Shown here in pieces: positions 16,903 through 25,780 of a DNA stretch of 61,519 bases. A program made the translations under genes and the position numbers. The stretch is from DATBIS01 sp036556805. GTDB lineage: Bacteria > Actinomycetota > UBA4738 > HRBIN12. The first letter of the stretch is position 1; the number at the start of each line of letters is the position of its first letter. The notes beneath the pieces were generated by a model. It worked only from the letters and a program-made list of their open reading frames with translations. It made no database searches and was not told the origin of the DNA. The stretch covers positions 1-61,519 of the forward strand of contig DATBIS010000132.1 of the NCBI GenBank assembly GCA_036556805.1, read 5' to 3'.

Positions 16903-18327
16903 CTACTCCGCGCGAAACGCGTGCAAGAGAGCGGCGAGCGATCTTCGTTGCGCCGCGTACGCGGGATCGGTCACCCGGTTCTCCAGCTCGTCGGGATCGG
17001 CCGGCCCGAGCTCGCCGGCGCGATCGTAGAGCTCGGCCTCACCGTCGGTGTACTCGACGTACGTGAAGGCCGCCGTGCGCACGCCGCGCCAGGGTGGTAC
17101 CTCGCCTCCCCCGAGGTACTCGATGAAGGCCCCCTCGCGCGGGGGCGGCGGACCGAAGCGTGGGTCGAAGACGCGTCGGAGGTCGAGCCCGTCGGTCGGC
17201 CTCGGCGGCAGGCCGGCGAGACCCGCGATCGTCGGCGCGAGGTCGACGTTCGACGCGAGGAACGGGATCCTCGCCGAGGGCAGCCACGGCACGCGGATCG
17301 CGAGGGGGGTGCGCACGCACTCTTCGTAGGGGCAGGTCTTGCCGAGATGCCGGTGCTCGCCGAACGAGAACCCGTTATCGGTGAGGAAGACGAAGACGGT
17401 GCGATCGAGGTCGCCGCGAGCGGTGACCTCCTGGACGATCCGCTCCACCGCGTCGTCCACCGCGAGGAGCGCCTCGCTCTCCTTTCGCCGGGCGACCGCG
17501 ATCTGCTCGGCGTCGGGCGGCTTGATCTGGTGGAGCGCGCGGACCCAGGCCGGCTTGTCCGAAACGTCCTGTTCGGCGAACGCCGGCGCACGCGGGAAGT
17601 CCACGCCCGCGAACGCGCCGACGTAGCGCGGCGGCGGCTGGATCGGCCCATGCGGCGCGCTCGGGGTGAACTCCAGGAAGAACGGGCGGTTCTCGGGCGC
17701 CGCGCGAACGAACTCGACGGCCTGCTCGGCGAGCACGTCGGTCGAGTAGTCCGCCGGGGCATCGGAATAGTCGACCCGCTCGCCCTGGTCGATGATCGGG
17801 TAGCGATAGTACGTGGCCGCGCCGGAAGGGTTGAGCTTCGCGAACCAGCGATCCCACCCCGGCGGCACGTACGGCGGCCTCCCGAACGGGTACTCGTTGA
17901 GGTACTTGCCCACCAGGCCGGTGTGGTAGCCGGCCTGCTGCAACCAGACCGGCAGCGCGTTCGACTCGTCGAACTTGTCCCCGAGCGTATTGTCGAGGAC
18001 CCCCGTGTGGTGCGAGTACTCGCCCGAAAGGATCGTCGCGCGACTGGGACAGCACAGGGGGGTCGAGATCACCGCGTTCGGGAACCAGAGCCAGTGGTCC
18101 GAGCGATCGAAGACGTGCTCTTGCAGCCACGGCATCGCCGGCGGGTTCGAGGGAAACGAGTCGAGCGACTGGTCGTCCGTGAGGATCAGGACCACGTTGG
18201 GCCGGGCGTCCCGGGGGACGCCCGGAGCGGTCCCAGGGAAGGCGATAGCGGCGCAGAGCGCCGCGATCGCCGCCGCCAGCGCGGCCCGACGCCGTGACGC
18301 GAGCTCCGTGAACGGATTCCGAGACAA
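16903..18327 (-). CDS. Exported type I sulfatase (second copy)
   Basis: A 474-aa sulfatase, paralogous to the one at 13815-15338. It has a Sec-type signal (RRRAALAAAIAALCAAIAF), NVVLILTDDQSLDSF, the formylglycine motif CCPSRATILSG near residue 92, and LTDNGFSFGEHRH. The TTG start is inferred: the frame opens 2 nt after the stop of the MogA-XdhC gene, and the signal peptide follows directly. No C-terminal membrane segment is seen, so it may be fully secreted. Substrate unknown; sulfated polysaccharide or aryl sulfates are typical for the family. Confidence 0.85.
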   Translation of the reverse strand: MSRNPFTELASRRRAALAAAIAALCAAIAFPGTAPGVPRDARPNVVLILTDDQSLDSFPSNPPAMPWLQEHVFDRSDHWLWFPNAVISTPLCCPSRATILSGEYSHHTGVLDNTLGDKFDESNALPVWLQQAGYHTGLVGKYLNEYPFGRPPYVPPGWDRWFAKLNPSGAATYYRYPIIDQGERVDYSDAPADYSTDVLAEQAVEFVRAAPENRPFFLEFTPSAPHGPIQPPPRYVGAFAGVDFPRAPAFAEQDVSDKPAWVRALHQIKPPDAEQIAVARRKESEALLAVDDAVERIVQEVTARGDLDRTVFVFLTDNGFSFGEHRHLGKTCPYEECVRTPLAIRVPWLPSARIPFLASNVDLAPTIAGLAGLPPRPTDGLDLRRVFDPRFGPPPPREGAFIEYLGGGEVPPWRGVRTAAFTYVEYTDGEAELYDRAGELGPADPDELENRVTDPAYAAQRRSLAALLHAFRAE

Positions 18328-18329
18328 GA

Positions 18330-19559
18330 TCAGCGATCCAGCCAGCCGCCGTCGCGGCCCGACCGTGACGCGACCAGACCGGCGGCGATCGAGAGCGCGA
18401 TCTCCTGCGGCGTCTTCGCCCCAAGGTCGATGCCGACGGGGGATCGCACGCGAGCGACGTCGTCGTCGTCGAACCCGCGCTCCTTGAGCTCGGCCACGTG
18501 CGGCGCGATGTGGCGACGGCTCCCCATGACCCCGACGAACCGCGCCGGCGACCGCAGGAGCTCCCCGACCGAGTCGGCCACGCCGGGGGCGTCGTGATCC
18601 GTGTGCACGGCGTCGGTCCGATCGTCGAGCGCGAGCCCGTCGAGCGACGTCCGGACCTCGTCGGCGACCGCACGGTGCTCGGCCGTCACGCGTTCTTCGC
18701 GCGATTCCACGAGCGTCGTGCGATAGCCCAGCGACCGTCCGAGCCGAAGCAGCTCGAGGCCCACCGGCGTCGCGGAGAACACCACGAGACGCAGGCTTGC
18801 GAGGTGCGGTTCGACGAACACCTCGATGTCGCCGACCTCGTGCGAGAACACGCGCGTGCCGGGCTCACCCGTCGCGAGGGCCTCCCGGGCCGCCTCCAGA
18901 GCCGCCGTGTCGAACTCCGCGCACCCGAGCGTGCCCTCGAGCGGCCCGCCGGGACCGATCACGATCCGCGCGCCCACCGGGCAGGGCGGCGCGCCCATCT
19001 GCTTGACGGCCGTCACCGTCACCGTCGCGTCGGCCGACGCGGTGCGGTGAGACTCGGCCTCGTGTAGATGCCCCGTGGGATGCGGCCCCGTCGCGCCCGC
19101 GAGCAGCTCGACCGCGTGGGGGAGCACCGGCATGATCGCGTCCAGCGACTCGCGCACGCCCGCCGGGCTGCCGGGCAGGTTCACGATCAACGTGCCCCCG
19201 ATGCTCCCGACGACCGCGCGCGACAGCGCCGCCATCGGGGTCTTCGCGACCCCCGCGAGCCTCATCGCTTCCGCGAGGCCGGGAGCCTCGCGATCGATCA
19301 CGGCGCGCGTCGCCTCGGGCGTCACATCGCGTGGCCCGAAGCCGGTGCCTCCGGTCGTGACCACCAGACGGTGCTCCGACGCGAGCGATCGAAGCGTCTC
19401 CTCGATCCGCGGACGGTCGTCCGCGACCACGGTTCTCGTGGCCACCTCGAACCCCCCGTCGGCGAGCGCTGCCGCCGCGACGTCGCCCGACTCGTCGGCC
19501 CGCGTGCCTCCCGATACGCCGTCCGAGACCGTGAGCACGGCCGCGCGTTCCTCACCCAT
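18330..19559 (-). CDS. MogA/MoaB-XdhC fusion protein (molybdenum cofactor)
   Basis: A 409-aa two-domain protein. Residues 1-~155 are a MogA/MoaB molybdopterin adenylyltransferase-like domain (LTVSDGVSGG, VVTTGGTGFGPRDVTPEAT, NLPGSPAGVRESLDAI). Residues ~170-409 are an XdhC/CoxI domain (CPVGARIVI, GCAEFD, VGVMGSRRH, SPVGIDLGAKTPQEIALSIAAGL). XdhC proteins bind molybdenum cofactor and load it into xanthine dehydrogenase-type enzymes, so the fusion could join adenylation and maturation. It diverges from DUF6457 and moaA, which supports a molybdenum-cofactor role, and the three exported hydrolase genes follow it closely. Confidence 0.88.
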   Translation of the reverse strand: MGEERAAVLTVSDGVSGGTRADESGDVAAAALADGGFEVATRTVVADDRPRIEETLRSLASEHRLVVTTGGTGFGPRDVTPEATRAVIDREAPGLAEAMRLAGVAKTPMAALSRAVVGSIGGTLIVNLPGSPAGVRESLDAIMPVLPHAVELLAGATGPHPTGHLHEAESHRTASADATVTVTAVKQMGAPPCPVGARIVIGPGGPLEGTLGCAEFDTAALEAAREALATGEPGTRVFSHEVGDIEVFVEPHLASLRLVVFSATPVGLELLRLGRSLGYRTTLVESREERVTAEHRAVADEVRTSLDGLALDDRTDAVHTDHDAPGVADSVGELLRSPARFVGVMGSRRHIAPHVAELKERGFDDDDVARVRSPVGIDLGAKTPQEIALSIAAGLVASRSGRDGGWLDR

Positions 19560-19563
19560 GCGC

Positions 19564-19569
19564 CTATCC
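19564..19569 (+). promoter_or_regulatory. Candidate -10 box of the DUF6457 gene
   Basis: TATCCT lies 17 nt before the ATG at 19587 in the 27-bp divergent gap between the MogA-XdhC and DUF6457 genes. Confidence 0.4.
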
Positions 19570-19586
19570 TGCCAGACACGCGACGG

Positions 19587-19862
19587 ATGGAGGGCTCGGC
19601 GATGGAGTGGATCGATCGGCTGGCGGAGGCTCTGGGCGAGGAGGCGCCCGACGGCGCGCAGACGGCCGCGCTGCTATCCGCGTCGCGGGACGTCGCCCAC
19701 CGCGTCGAGCGCAAGGCGACGCCGCTCGCCGCCTACCTCCTCGGAGCGGCGGCCGGCCGGCGGATCGCAGGGGGATCGTCGAGCGCCGCCGCGCTCGACG
19801 ACGTGCTGGCCGCGCTCGCCGGCGTCCTGCCGCCGGAGGCCGACGACGGTCCCGAGCCATGA
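19587..19862 (+). CDS. DUF6457 family small protein
   Basis: A 91-aa mostly helical protein (MEWIDRLAEALG..., VAHRVERKATPLAAYLLGAAAGRR...). It matches the actinobacterial DUF6457 family, which I recall as often fused to or next to MobA-type molybdopterin nucleotidyltransferases. Its position between the divergent MogA-XdhC gene and moaA fits that association. ATG 19587 is chosen; ATG 19602 is an alternative. Molecular function is not established. Confidence 0.7.
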   Translation: MEGSAMEWIDRLAEALGEEAPDGAQTAALLSASRDVAHRVERKATPLAAYLLGAAAGRRIAGGSSSAAALDDVLAALAGVLPPEADDGPEP

Positions 19863-19920
19863 GGGTGCGATCTTGCCCTCGCTCCGTACGGAGTCCTGGC
19901 TGCTGACGCGAGTTCGGCGG

Positions 19921-19926
19921 TACGCT
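19921..19926 (+). promoter_or_regulatory. Candidate -10 box of moaA
   Basis: TACGCT is followed by GGAGGTTCGCC and the ATG at 19938. The start is only 11 nt away, although the spacer happens to contain GGAGG. Confidence 0.5.
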
Positions 19927-19937
19927 GGAGGTTCGCC

Positions 19938-20966
<1,029 letters not shown>

Positions 20967-21066
20967 AGCAAGCCCAATCGTCGGCGCCCGTTCATCCGAC
21001 GGTCATCGCCCCGTCACCGGCCGCCCCTAGGTTGAGCTCGCCGAGAGGTCGCGCCCCCTCTTCGGT

Positions 21067-21094
21067 GCGGGGAGCCGGTTCGCCGACTCCCCGC
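21067..21094. terminator. Bidirectional intrinsic terminator between moaA and the S9 peptidase gene
   Basis: GCGGGGAGCCGG-TTCG-CCGACTCCCCGC forms a 12-bp stem with one C-A mismatch and a UUCG tetraloop, followed on the plus strand by CCCCCCTTTT. It serves convergent genes; the peptidase stop codon lies 9 nt beyond it. Confidence 0.75.
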
Positions 21095-21102
21095 CCCCCT
21101 TT

Positions 21103-23052
21103 TCAGGGCAGGTTGTGGATCTCGACCGGCTCGATCGGGTCGCCGAGCTCGACGCCGAAGATCCTGGCGTAGAACGAGAGCTCGGCCTCGAGCGATCGCT
21201 TGATGTGCTCGGCCTTGCGGAAGCCGTGCTGCTCGCCCTCGAACAGCAAGTACGCGTACGGCAGCCCCTTGCGCTCGAGAGCCTCGACCATCATCTCGGC
21301 CTGTGCGGGCGGCACGACCTCGTCCTCGGAGCCTTGCAGGATGATCATCGGGCACGAGATCCGGTCGACGAAGTGGATCGGCGACCTGGCTCGGTAGACG
21401 TCGAGCGCGTCGGGGTACGGTCCGACGAGCCGGTCGCCGTACCTCGACTCGAACTTGTGCGTGGCGTGGAACAAGGCCTCGAGGTCGGCGATCCCGAAGA
21501 GGCTCGCGCCGGCCGCGAACGTGTCGTGGAACGTGAGGGCGCACAGGGTCGCGTAGCCGCCCGCGCTCCCGCCTCGGATCGCCATCCGCGCGCCGTCCAC
21601 GAGGCCCTCGGCTGCGAGGTGCTTCGCCACGTTCACGCAGTCGATCGTGTCGACGACCCCCCAACCGCCTTCCAGCTGGCGCCGGTAGGCGCGGCCGTAC
21701 CCGGTGCTCCCTCGGTAGTTCACGTCGGCGACCGCGAACCCGCGGCTGGTGAAGTACTGGATCCCGAGGTCGAAGTTCGCCACCGACTCGCCGGTGGGCC
21801 CGCCGTGCGTCGCCACGATCAAGGGAGGGAGCTCGTCCACCCGACCCTCGAAGGCCGGGTTCGTGGGGGGATAGAACAGCGCGTGGGCGGTCTGCCCGTC
21901 GCCGGTCGGGTACTCGAGCGCGCGTGGAATCGAGATGTACGCCGGGTCGAACGTGACCGTCCGACCCTCGCGGAGGACCTCGATCGACGCCGCCGCGAAG
22001 TCGACGACGACGACCTGGTGAGGGATGGAGGGACCCCCCGCGACCAGGCTCACGCGCGTTCCCTCCGCCGAGAGCGTCGGCCACGCGACCACCGTGTACG
22101 GCACGTCGAGGTCGACCAGCTCGCCGGACCCGGGATCGAGCACCGCGAGCTGTTGGAGCCCGTCGCGGCCGTACACGCACGCGATCCGCCCGTCGTCGAG
22201 GAACGCGAAGGAGGAGAGGCCGAACTCCCAGAGCGGCCCGCCGAATTCGGCCTCCATCGGATGCAGTGCCTCGGTTGCGCCGTCGCGCTCGCGATAGAGG
22301 TTCCACCAGCCGGTGCGGTCCGAGACGAAATGGAGCTCGCCGCCCGGACCCCATTCCGGCTGGATGATCGACTCCTCACGACCGCCGGCCACCTGCCGCT
22401 CGTTCGCGAGCGAGCCGTCCCCACCGAGGTCGGCGACCCACAGCTCCGTCCCGTCCCAAGGCATCTCGGGGTGGTCCCAGCTGATCCACGCGAGGTGCGT
22501 TCCGTCCGGCGAGGGTCGGGGGTAGGCGTAGAAGTCGTGTCCCGAAGCGATCGTCCGGACGCCGCCGGAGCCGTCGGGTGCCATCGCGACGAGCTCGTTC
22601 ACCACCTCCGCGGAGGACGAACCCTCGTGTCGTTCGCGCACGCAGATCACGAGCCGCCCGTCCGGCGTCACCCGGCCGTCGGCGTACCGGTGGCGCCCCC
22701 CGCTCTCCTCGGTGATCGGCGCTGGTTCGGCTCCGATCTCCTGGCGATACAGCCGTTGGTCCTCGAAGTTCGCGAAGAACACCGTGGCGCCGTGCAGCCA
22801 GTACGCCCCGCCGCCGTACTCATGCACCTTCGTGCGCACGTCGAAGCCTTCCGGCGTGACGTCGCGAGGGTCTTCGCCGGGGTCGGCGCGCACGACCACC
22901 GAGCGGCCGTCCTCGGTCGGCCGGAACTCGAGCCAGTACGCCGCGCCGCCCTCCAGCCGCGTGGCGTCCAGCCCGACGCCGGTCGTCGCGAACATGTCCG
23001 CCGAGATCGGCGAGGACCACGACCCGTACGGCGACGTCGTCCGGTCGCTCAA
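21103..23052 (-). CDS. S9-family prolyl oligopeptidase-like serine peptidase
   Basis: A 649-aa cytoplasmic peptidase. An N-terminal beta-propeller (about 20-390, with DGTHLAWISWDHPEMPWDGTEL) is followed by an alpha/beta hydrolase domain. The catalytic Ser is in RGGSAGGYA (near 495), the Asp in QGSEDEVVPP and the His in GEQHGFRK. It probably trims or degrades short peptides (acylaminoacyl- or dipeptidyl-peptidase type). The TTG start at 23052 overlaps the stop of the upstream methyltransferase gene (TTGA), and the N-terminal SPYGSWSSPIS segment typical of the family supports it. Confidence 0.9.
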   Translation of the reverse strand: MSDRTTSPYGSWSSPISADMFATTGVGLDATRLEGGAAYWLEFRPTEDGRSVVVRADPGEDPRDVTPEGFDVRTKVHEYGGGAYWLHGATVFFANFEDQRLYRQEIGAEPAPITEESGGRHRYADGRVTPDGRLVICVRERHEGSSSAEVVNELVAMAPDGSGGVRTIASGHDFYAYPRPSPDGTHLAWISWDHPEMPWDGTELWVADLGGDGSLANERQVAGGREESIIQPEWGPGGELHFVSDRTGWWNLYRERDGATEALHPMEAEFGGPLWEFGLSSFAFLDDGRIACVYGRDGLQQLAVLDPGSGELVDLDVPYTVVAWPTLSAEGTRVSLVAGGPSIPHQVVVVDFAAASIEVLREGRTVTFDPAYISIPRALEYPTGDGQTAHALFYPPTNPAFEGRVDELPPLIVATHGGPTGESVANFDLGIQYFTSRGFAVADVNYRGSTGYGRAYRRQLEGGWGVVDTIDCVNVAKHLAAEGLVDGARMAIRGGSAGGYATLCALTFHDTFAAGASLFGIADLEALFHATHKFESRYGDRLVGPYPDALDVYRARSPIHFVDRISCPMIILQGSEDEVVPPAQAEMMVEALERKGLPYAYLLFEGEQHGFRKAEHIKRSLEAELSFYARIFGVELGDPIEPVEIHNLP

Positions 23053-23921
23053 GGAGCCCGGCCCACCACGACCCTGGTCACCTGGAGGTCCCCGCCCTTC
23101 GTGCTGCGAACGTCCCGGAACCCGCCTCGGTGATAGATGGCCTTGACCTCGCGGGAGCGGTCGGGGCTCACCTCCATCAACAGCCAGCCGCCGGAGCGGA
23201 GCCAGGCCGGCGCCTCGGCTACCGCGCGTTGCACCAATCCCATGCCGTCGACGCTGTGGTCGGTGAGCGTGTGCGCCGGCTCCCAGGCGCGGATCTCGTC
23301 GGGAAGATGGCGAACCTCGCCGCGAGGGACGTACGGCGGGTGCAAGGTGACGACGTCGACGGTCGCAAGCAGTCGCCGCGGCACGCCGTCGAAGAGGTCG
23401 CCCGCGGCGAACGAGGCGCGGAGCCCCAGCCGCCTGGCGTTCGCGCGCGCGAGCCGCACCGCCTCGTCGGACACGTCGGCGCCGACCACCTCGGCCTTCG
23501 GGACCTCGTGCGCGATCGCGAGCGCGATCGTGCCTCCGCCGGTGGCGAGGTCGAGCGCGACCGGCCGGCGCCGACCCCGGAGCCGGCGCACGGCCTGCTC
23601 GGCGAGGAACTCCGACGAGTCGCGGGGCACGAACACGCCCGGCTTCGCGATGAGCTCGATGCCGCGGAACTCCGCGTAGCCCTTGATGAACGGCACCGGC
23701 TCACCGGTGGCGCGCCGGACGATCATCGCCTCGAAGCGCCGGCGTGCGCGCGCCGGGATCTCGTCGTCGGGATCGGGTTCCTCGCCCCCCATGACGTACA
23801 TGAGCAGGTCCTCGGCCTCGATCAGGTCGCGATCCTTCTGCCAGTGGTCGATGGCATCGGAGGATTCGAGGACCTCCACGGCCCGTTGGATCAGCTCGGA
23901 GGCGCGCATGCGGAGACGCAT
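23049..23921 (-). CDS. PrmC/HemK-like class I methyltransferase with an altered NPPY motif
   Basis: A 290-aa SAM-dependent methyltransferase. A helical N-terminal domain (RDLIEAEDLLMYVMG, ATGEPVPFIKGYAEFRG) like that of PrmC precedes the Rossmann domain (VALDLATGGGTIALAIA). The substrate-binding motif, NPPY in N5-glutamine methyltransferases, reads HPPY (194-197). This could change the target, so release-factor methylation is not certain. ATG 23921 or ATG 23909 could start it; it diverges from the GroES-like gene across 36 bp and is coupled to the S9 peptidase. Confidence 0.8.
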   Translation of the reverse strand: MRLRMRASELIQRAVEVLESSDAIDHWQKDRDLIEAEDLLMYVMGGEEPDPDDEIPARARRRFEAMIVRRATGEPVPFIKGYAEFRGIELIAKPGVFVPRDSSEFLAEQAVRRLRGRRRPVALDLATGGGTIALAIAHEVPKAEVVGADVSDEAVRLARANARRLGLRASFAAGDLFDGVPRRLLATVDVVTLHPPYVPRGEVRHLPDEIRAWEPAHTLTDHSVDGMGLVQRAVAEAPAWLRSGGWLLMEVSPDRSREVKAIYHRGGFRDVRSTKGGDLQVTRVVVGRAP

Positions 23922-23941
23922 GGTACTCGTCGGCGGGTCGT

Positions 23942-23947
23942 TACACT
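23942..23947 (+). promoter_or_regulatory. Candidate near-leaderless -10 box of the GroES-like gene
   Basis: TACACT ends 10 nt before the ATG at 23958, and no ribosome site is present between them. Confidence 0.5.
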
Positions 23948-23957
23948 CGGTTCGGCG

Positions 23958-24371
23958 ATGGCCCAGACGAAGGGAATCTCGAAGAGCCGCGGCGACGGCG
24001 AGGGGTCGACGCCGGCCGCGCGAAGACCGCGACGTCCGCGCGCGCGCACGAGCGGCATCGCGGAGCTCCGGCTCACCGGGGACCGGCTGATCGTACGGAC
24101 CCCGGGCAACGGCGAGCGCAAGTCGGCGGGCGGTCTCCTGATCCCGGCGACCGCGGTGCCCGCGCCGAGGCGCCTCCAGTGGGGGAACGTCACGCTCGTG
24201 GGCCCCGACGTGCGCGTGGCGAAGACCGGCGACCAGGTGCTGTTCCTGCCGCAGTCCGGTCTCGAGGTCGAGCTCGAAGGCGAGGAGCTCGTGCTGCTGC
24301 GCGAGCGCGACGTCCAAGCGGTGCAGTCGCCGAAGGGCGACGACCGGCCGGCCGGCGGCCAGTATCTCTGA
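23958..24371 (+). CDS. GroES-like co-chaperonin with a basic N-terminal extension
   Basis: A 137-aa protein whose residues ~35-125 follow the Cpn10 pattern: LTGDRLIVRT, mobile-loop-like SAGGLLIPA, WGNVTLVGPD, GDQVLFLPQSGLEVELEGEELVLLRERDVQAV. About 35 residues rich in Arg, Ser and Gly precede it (RRPRRPRARTSG), which ordinary GroES lacks. It is not next to groEL (30.5 kb) and has no CIRCE element. It could be the cell's co-chaperonin or a specialised relative. ATG 23958 follows a TACACT box by 10 nt. Confidence 0.8.
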   Translation: MAQTKGISKSRGDGEGSTPAARRPRRPRARTSGIAELRLTGDRLIVRTPGNGERKSAGGLLIPATAVPAPRRLQWGNVTLVGPDVRVAKTGDQVLFLPQSGLEVELEGEELVLLRERDVQAVQSPKGDDRPAGGQYL

Positions 24372-24380
24372 GCCGGGGTC

Positions 24381-24785
24381 TCACCCGGGCAGGAACGACA
24401 GCCGAACCGTCCTGCGGTCGTTCTCGCGGTTCGGGTCGACCACCACGACGCTCTGCCAGGTGCCGAACGCGAGGCGGCCCGCCACGACGGGGAGCACGAG
24501 CGACGGCGAGACGAGCACGGGCAGCAGGTGGTCGCCGCCGTGGCCGGTCGACCCGTGCGCGTGCGCATAGCGATCGTCCCGCGGCAGGACGCGTTCCAAG
24601 AGCTCCTCGAGGTCCGATTCGGAGCCCGATCCCGTCTCCATCAACGCGAGGCCGGCCGTCGCGTGCGGCAGGAACACGTGCAGCAGCCCGTCGCCGCCCG
24701 CCTCGGCCACGAACGCCGCCACCTCGCCGGTGAGGTCGACCACGCGGCGGCCGCGCGTGTCGAGATGGAGCTCGGCCGTGCGCAC
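24381..24785 (-). CDS. YjbQ / UPF0047 family protein
   Basis: A 134-aa protein of the YjbQ family. Signature segments are LPHATAGLALMETGSG, HGSTGHGGDHLLPVL and FGTWQSVVVVDPNRENDRRTV, with the conserved histidines of a metal site. Members have weak thiamine-phosphate synthase activity and their main role is uncertain. The start codon is GTG, 2 bp downstream of the second (TGA) stop of the interrupted C45 gene, so it probably shares that transcript. It converges with the GroES-like gene (9-bp gap). Confidence 0.88.
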   Translation of the reverse strand: MRTAELHLDTRGRRVVDLTGEVAAFVAEAGGDGLLHVFLPHATAGLALMETGSGSESDLEELLERVLPRDDRYAHAHGSTGHGGDHLLPVLVSPSLVLPVVAGRLAFGTWQSVVVVDPNRENDRRTVRLSFLPG

Positions 24786-24787
24786 GA

Positions 24788-24994
24788 TCAGGCCACCGAT
24801 CCCTCGACGAGGATCTCAGTGTGCACGTCCTCGACGAACGAGCCGAACGCGAGCGACCAGGCGTGGGCGGGCCACCGCAGGGTGAGCAGCCCGTCGAGCG
24901 GCCGGTAGACGGCGGTGTACAGCGTGCCGAACCCGCTCTCGTACGCGGCCGAGAACAGCGGCGGCTGGAGGAACGCGTCGGCGAACGAAGTGGG
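24788..24994 (-). pseudogene. In-frame C-terminal continuation of the C45 gene after a TAG codon
   Basis: Directly after the TAG at 24995-24997 the same frame stays open for 68 codons to a TGA at 24788. It encodes a segment including FLQPPLFSAAYESGFGTLYT and LRWPAHAWSLAFGSF, which looks like the normal carboxyl end of C45-family proteins. The upstream protein would lack this end unless the TAG is read through or is a sequence error. Confidence 0.75.
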
Positions 24995-25780
24995 CTAGAC
25001 GTCCGGATCCTCGAGCAGCTCGAGGATCCGGCGTTCGCGTTCGATCGTGCGCGTGGCCCGCGCCTGCTCCGGCCACTCGACCACGCCTTGGTGGTTCGTC
25101 GCCGCGGGGAGGGAGTGGAAGATCGGGTCCCGGTCGGGTGAGAGGTACGCGGTGAGCACCTCACCCGTCGCGTCGACGAGGGTGAGGTTGTGCGTGAGCG
25201 AGTACGGCAGCCTCGCGAGCTTCTCCCGAGCATCCCCGACCGTCGTGCACGTCTCGAGGAGGTAGCGCACCACGATCGGGATGCCGAAACCGTCGCCGAG
25301 GACCTGGCGCCCGCCGAACGTGAGCGACACCGCGAGCCCGTCCTCGTTCATCCCGTCCAGCAGGCCCCACAGGCAATCGCTCATGCCGATCACGCGGCGG
25401 AGGATCCGCGTCGACCACACGATGCCCTCCATCCTCGACGGCGAGTAGTCGTAGTTCCGGACGAGCTGCGTTCCGCCATCGCGCGTCCACACCCCTTGGG
25501 AGCAGGCGGCGAGATACGGAGGCGGCGTGTAAAGCGAGAGCATGCGCGCGGCGAGGTCCCCGCCGCCCGCGAGCTCGACGACGCGGTCGTATGCCGGCGC
25601 GAGCTCCGGCATGTGCTCGCGGATCATGCGCGCGCCGGTCGCGTAGGTGGGACGAGCCTCCTCGCCCTCTCGCAGGAACCAGGTGCGGTAGTGCGGCCAG
25701 CGCTCCTCGAAGACGGCCTGCCACTTCGGCCCGAGCTCGAGCTCCTCGATCGACCGGAAGTCGAAGGCGATCTCCTGCAT
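24995..25780 (-). CDS. C45-family Ntn acyltransferase/hydrolase, interrupted by TAG
   Basis: A 261-aa product up to an in-frame TAG. It resembles acyl-CoA:6-aminopenicillanate acyltransferase and related autoproteolytic C45 amidohydrolases: LAACSQGVWTRDGG contains the presumed nucleophile Cys93, followed by LVRNYDYSP, CLWGLLDGMNEDGLAVSLTFGG and ATNHQGVVEW. These enzymes form or cleave amide bonds. The start overlaps the stop of the ATP-grasp gene (TGATG), so the two are coupled. About 68 further codons of matching sequence follow the TAG, so this is a recent nonsense mutation, a readthrough site or a sequencing error. Confidence 0.8.
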   Translation of the reverse strand: MQEIAFDFRSIEELELGPKWQAVFEERWPHYRTWFLREGEEARPTYATGARMIREHMPELAPAYDRVVELAGGGDLAARMLSLYTPPPYLAACSQGVWTRDGGTQLVRNYDYSPSRMEGIVWSTRILRRVIGMSDCLWGLLDGMNEDGLAVSLTFGGRQVLGDGFGIPIVVRYLLETCTTVGDAREKLARLPYSLTHNLTLVDATGEVLTAYLSPDRDPIFHSLPAATNHQGVVEWPEQARATRTIERERRILELLEDPDV

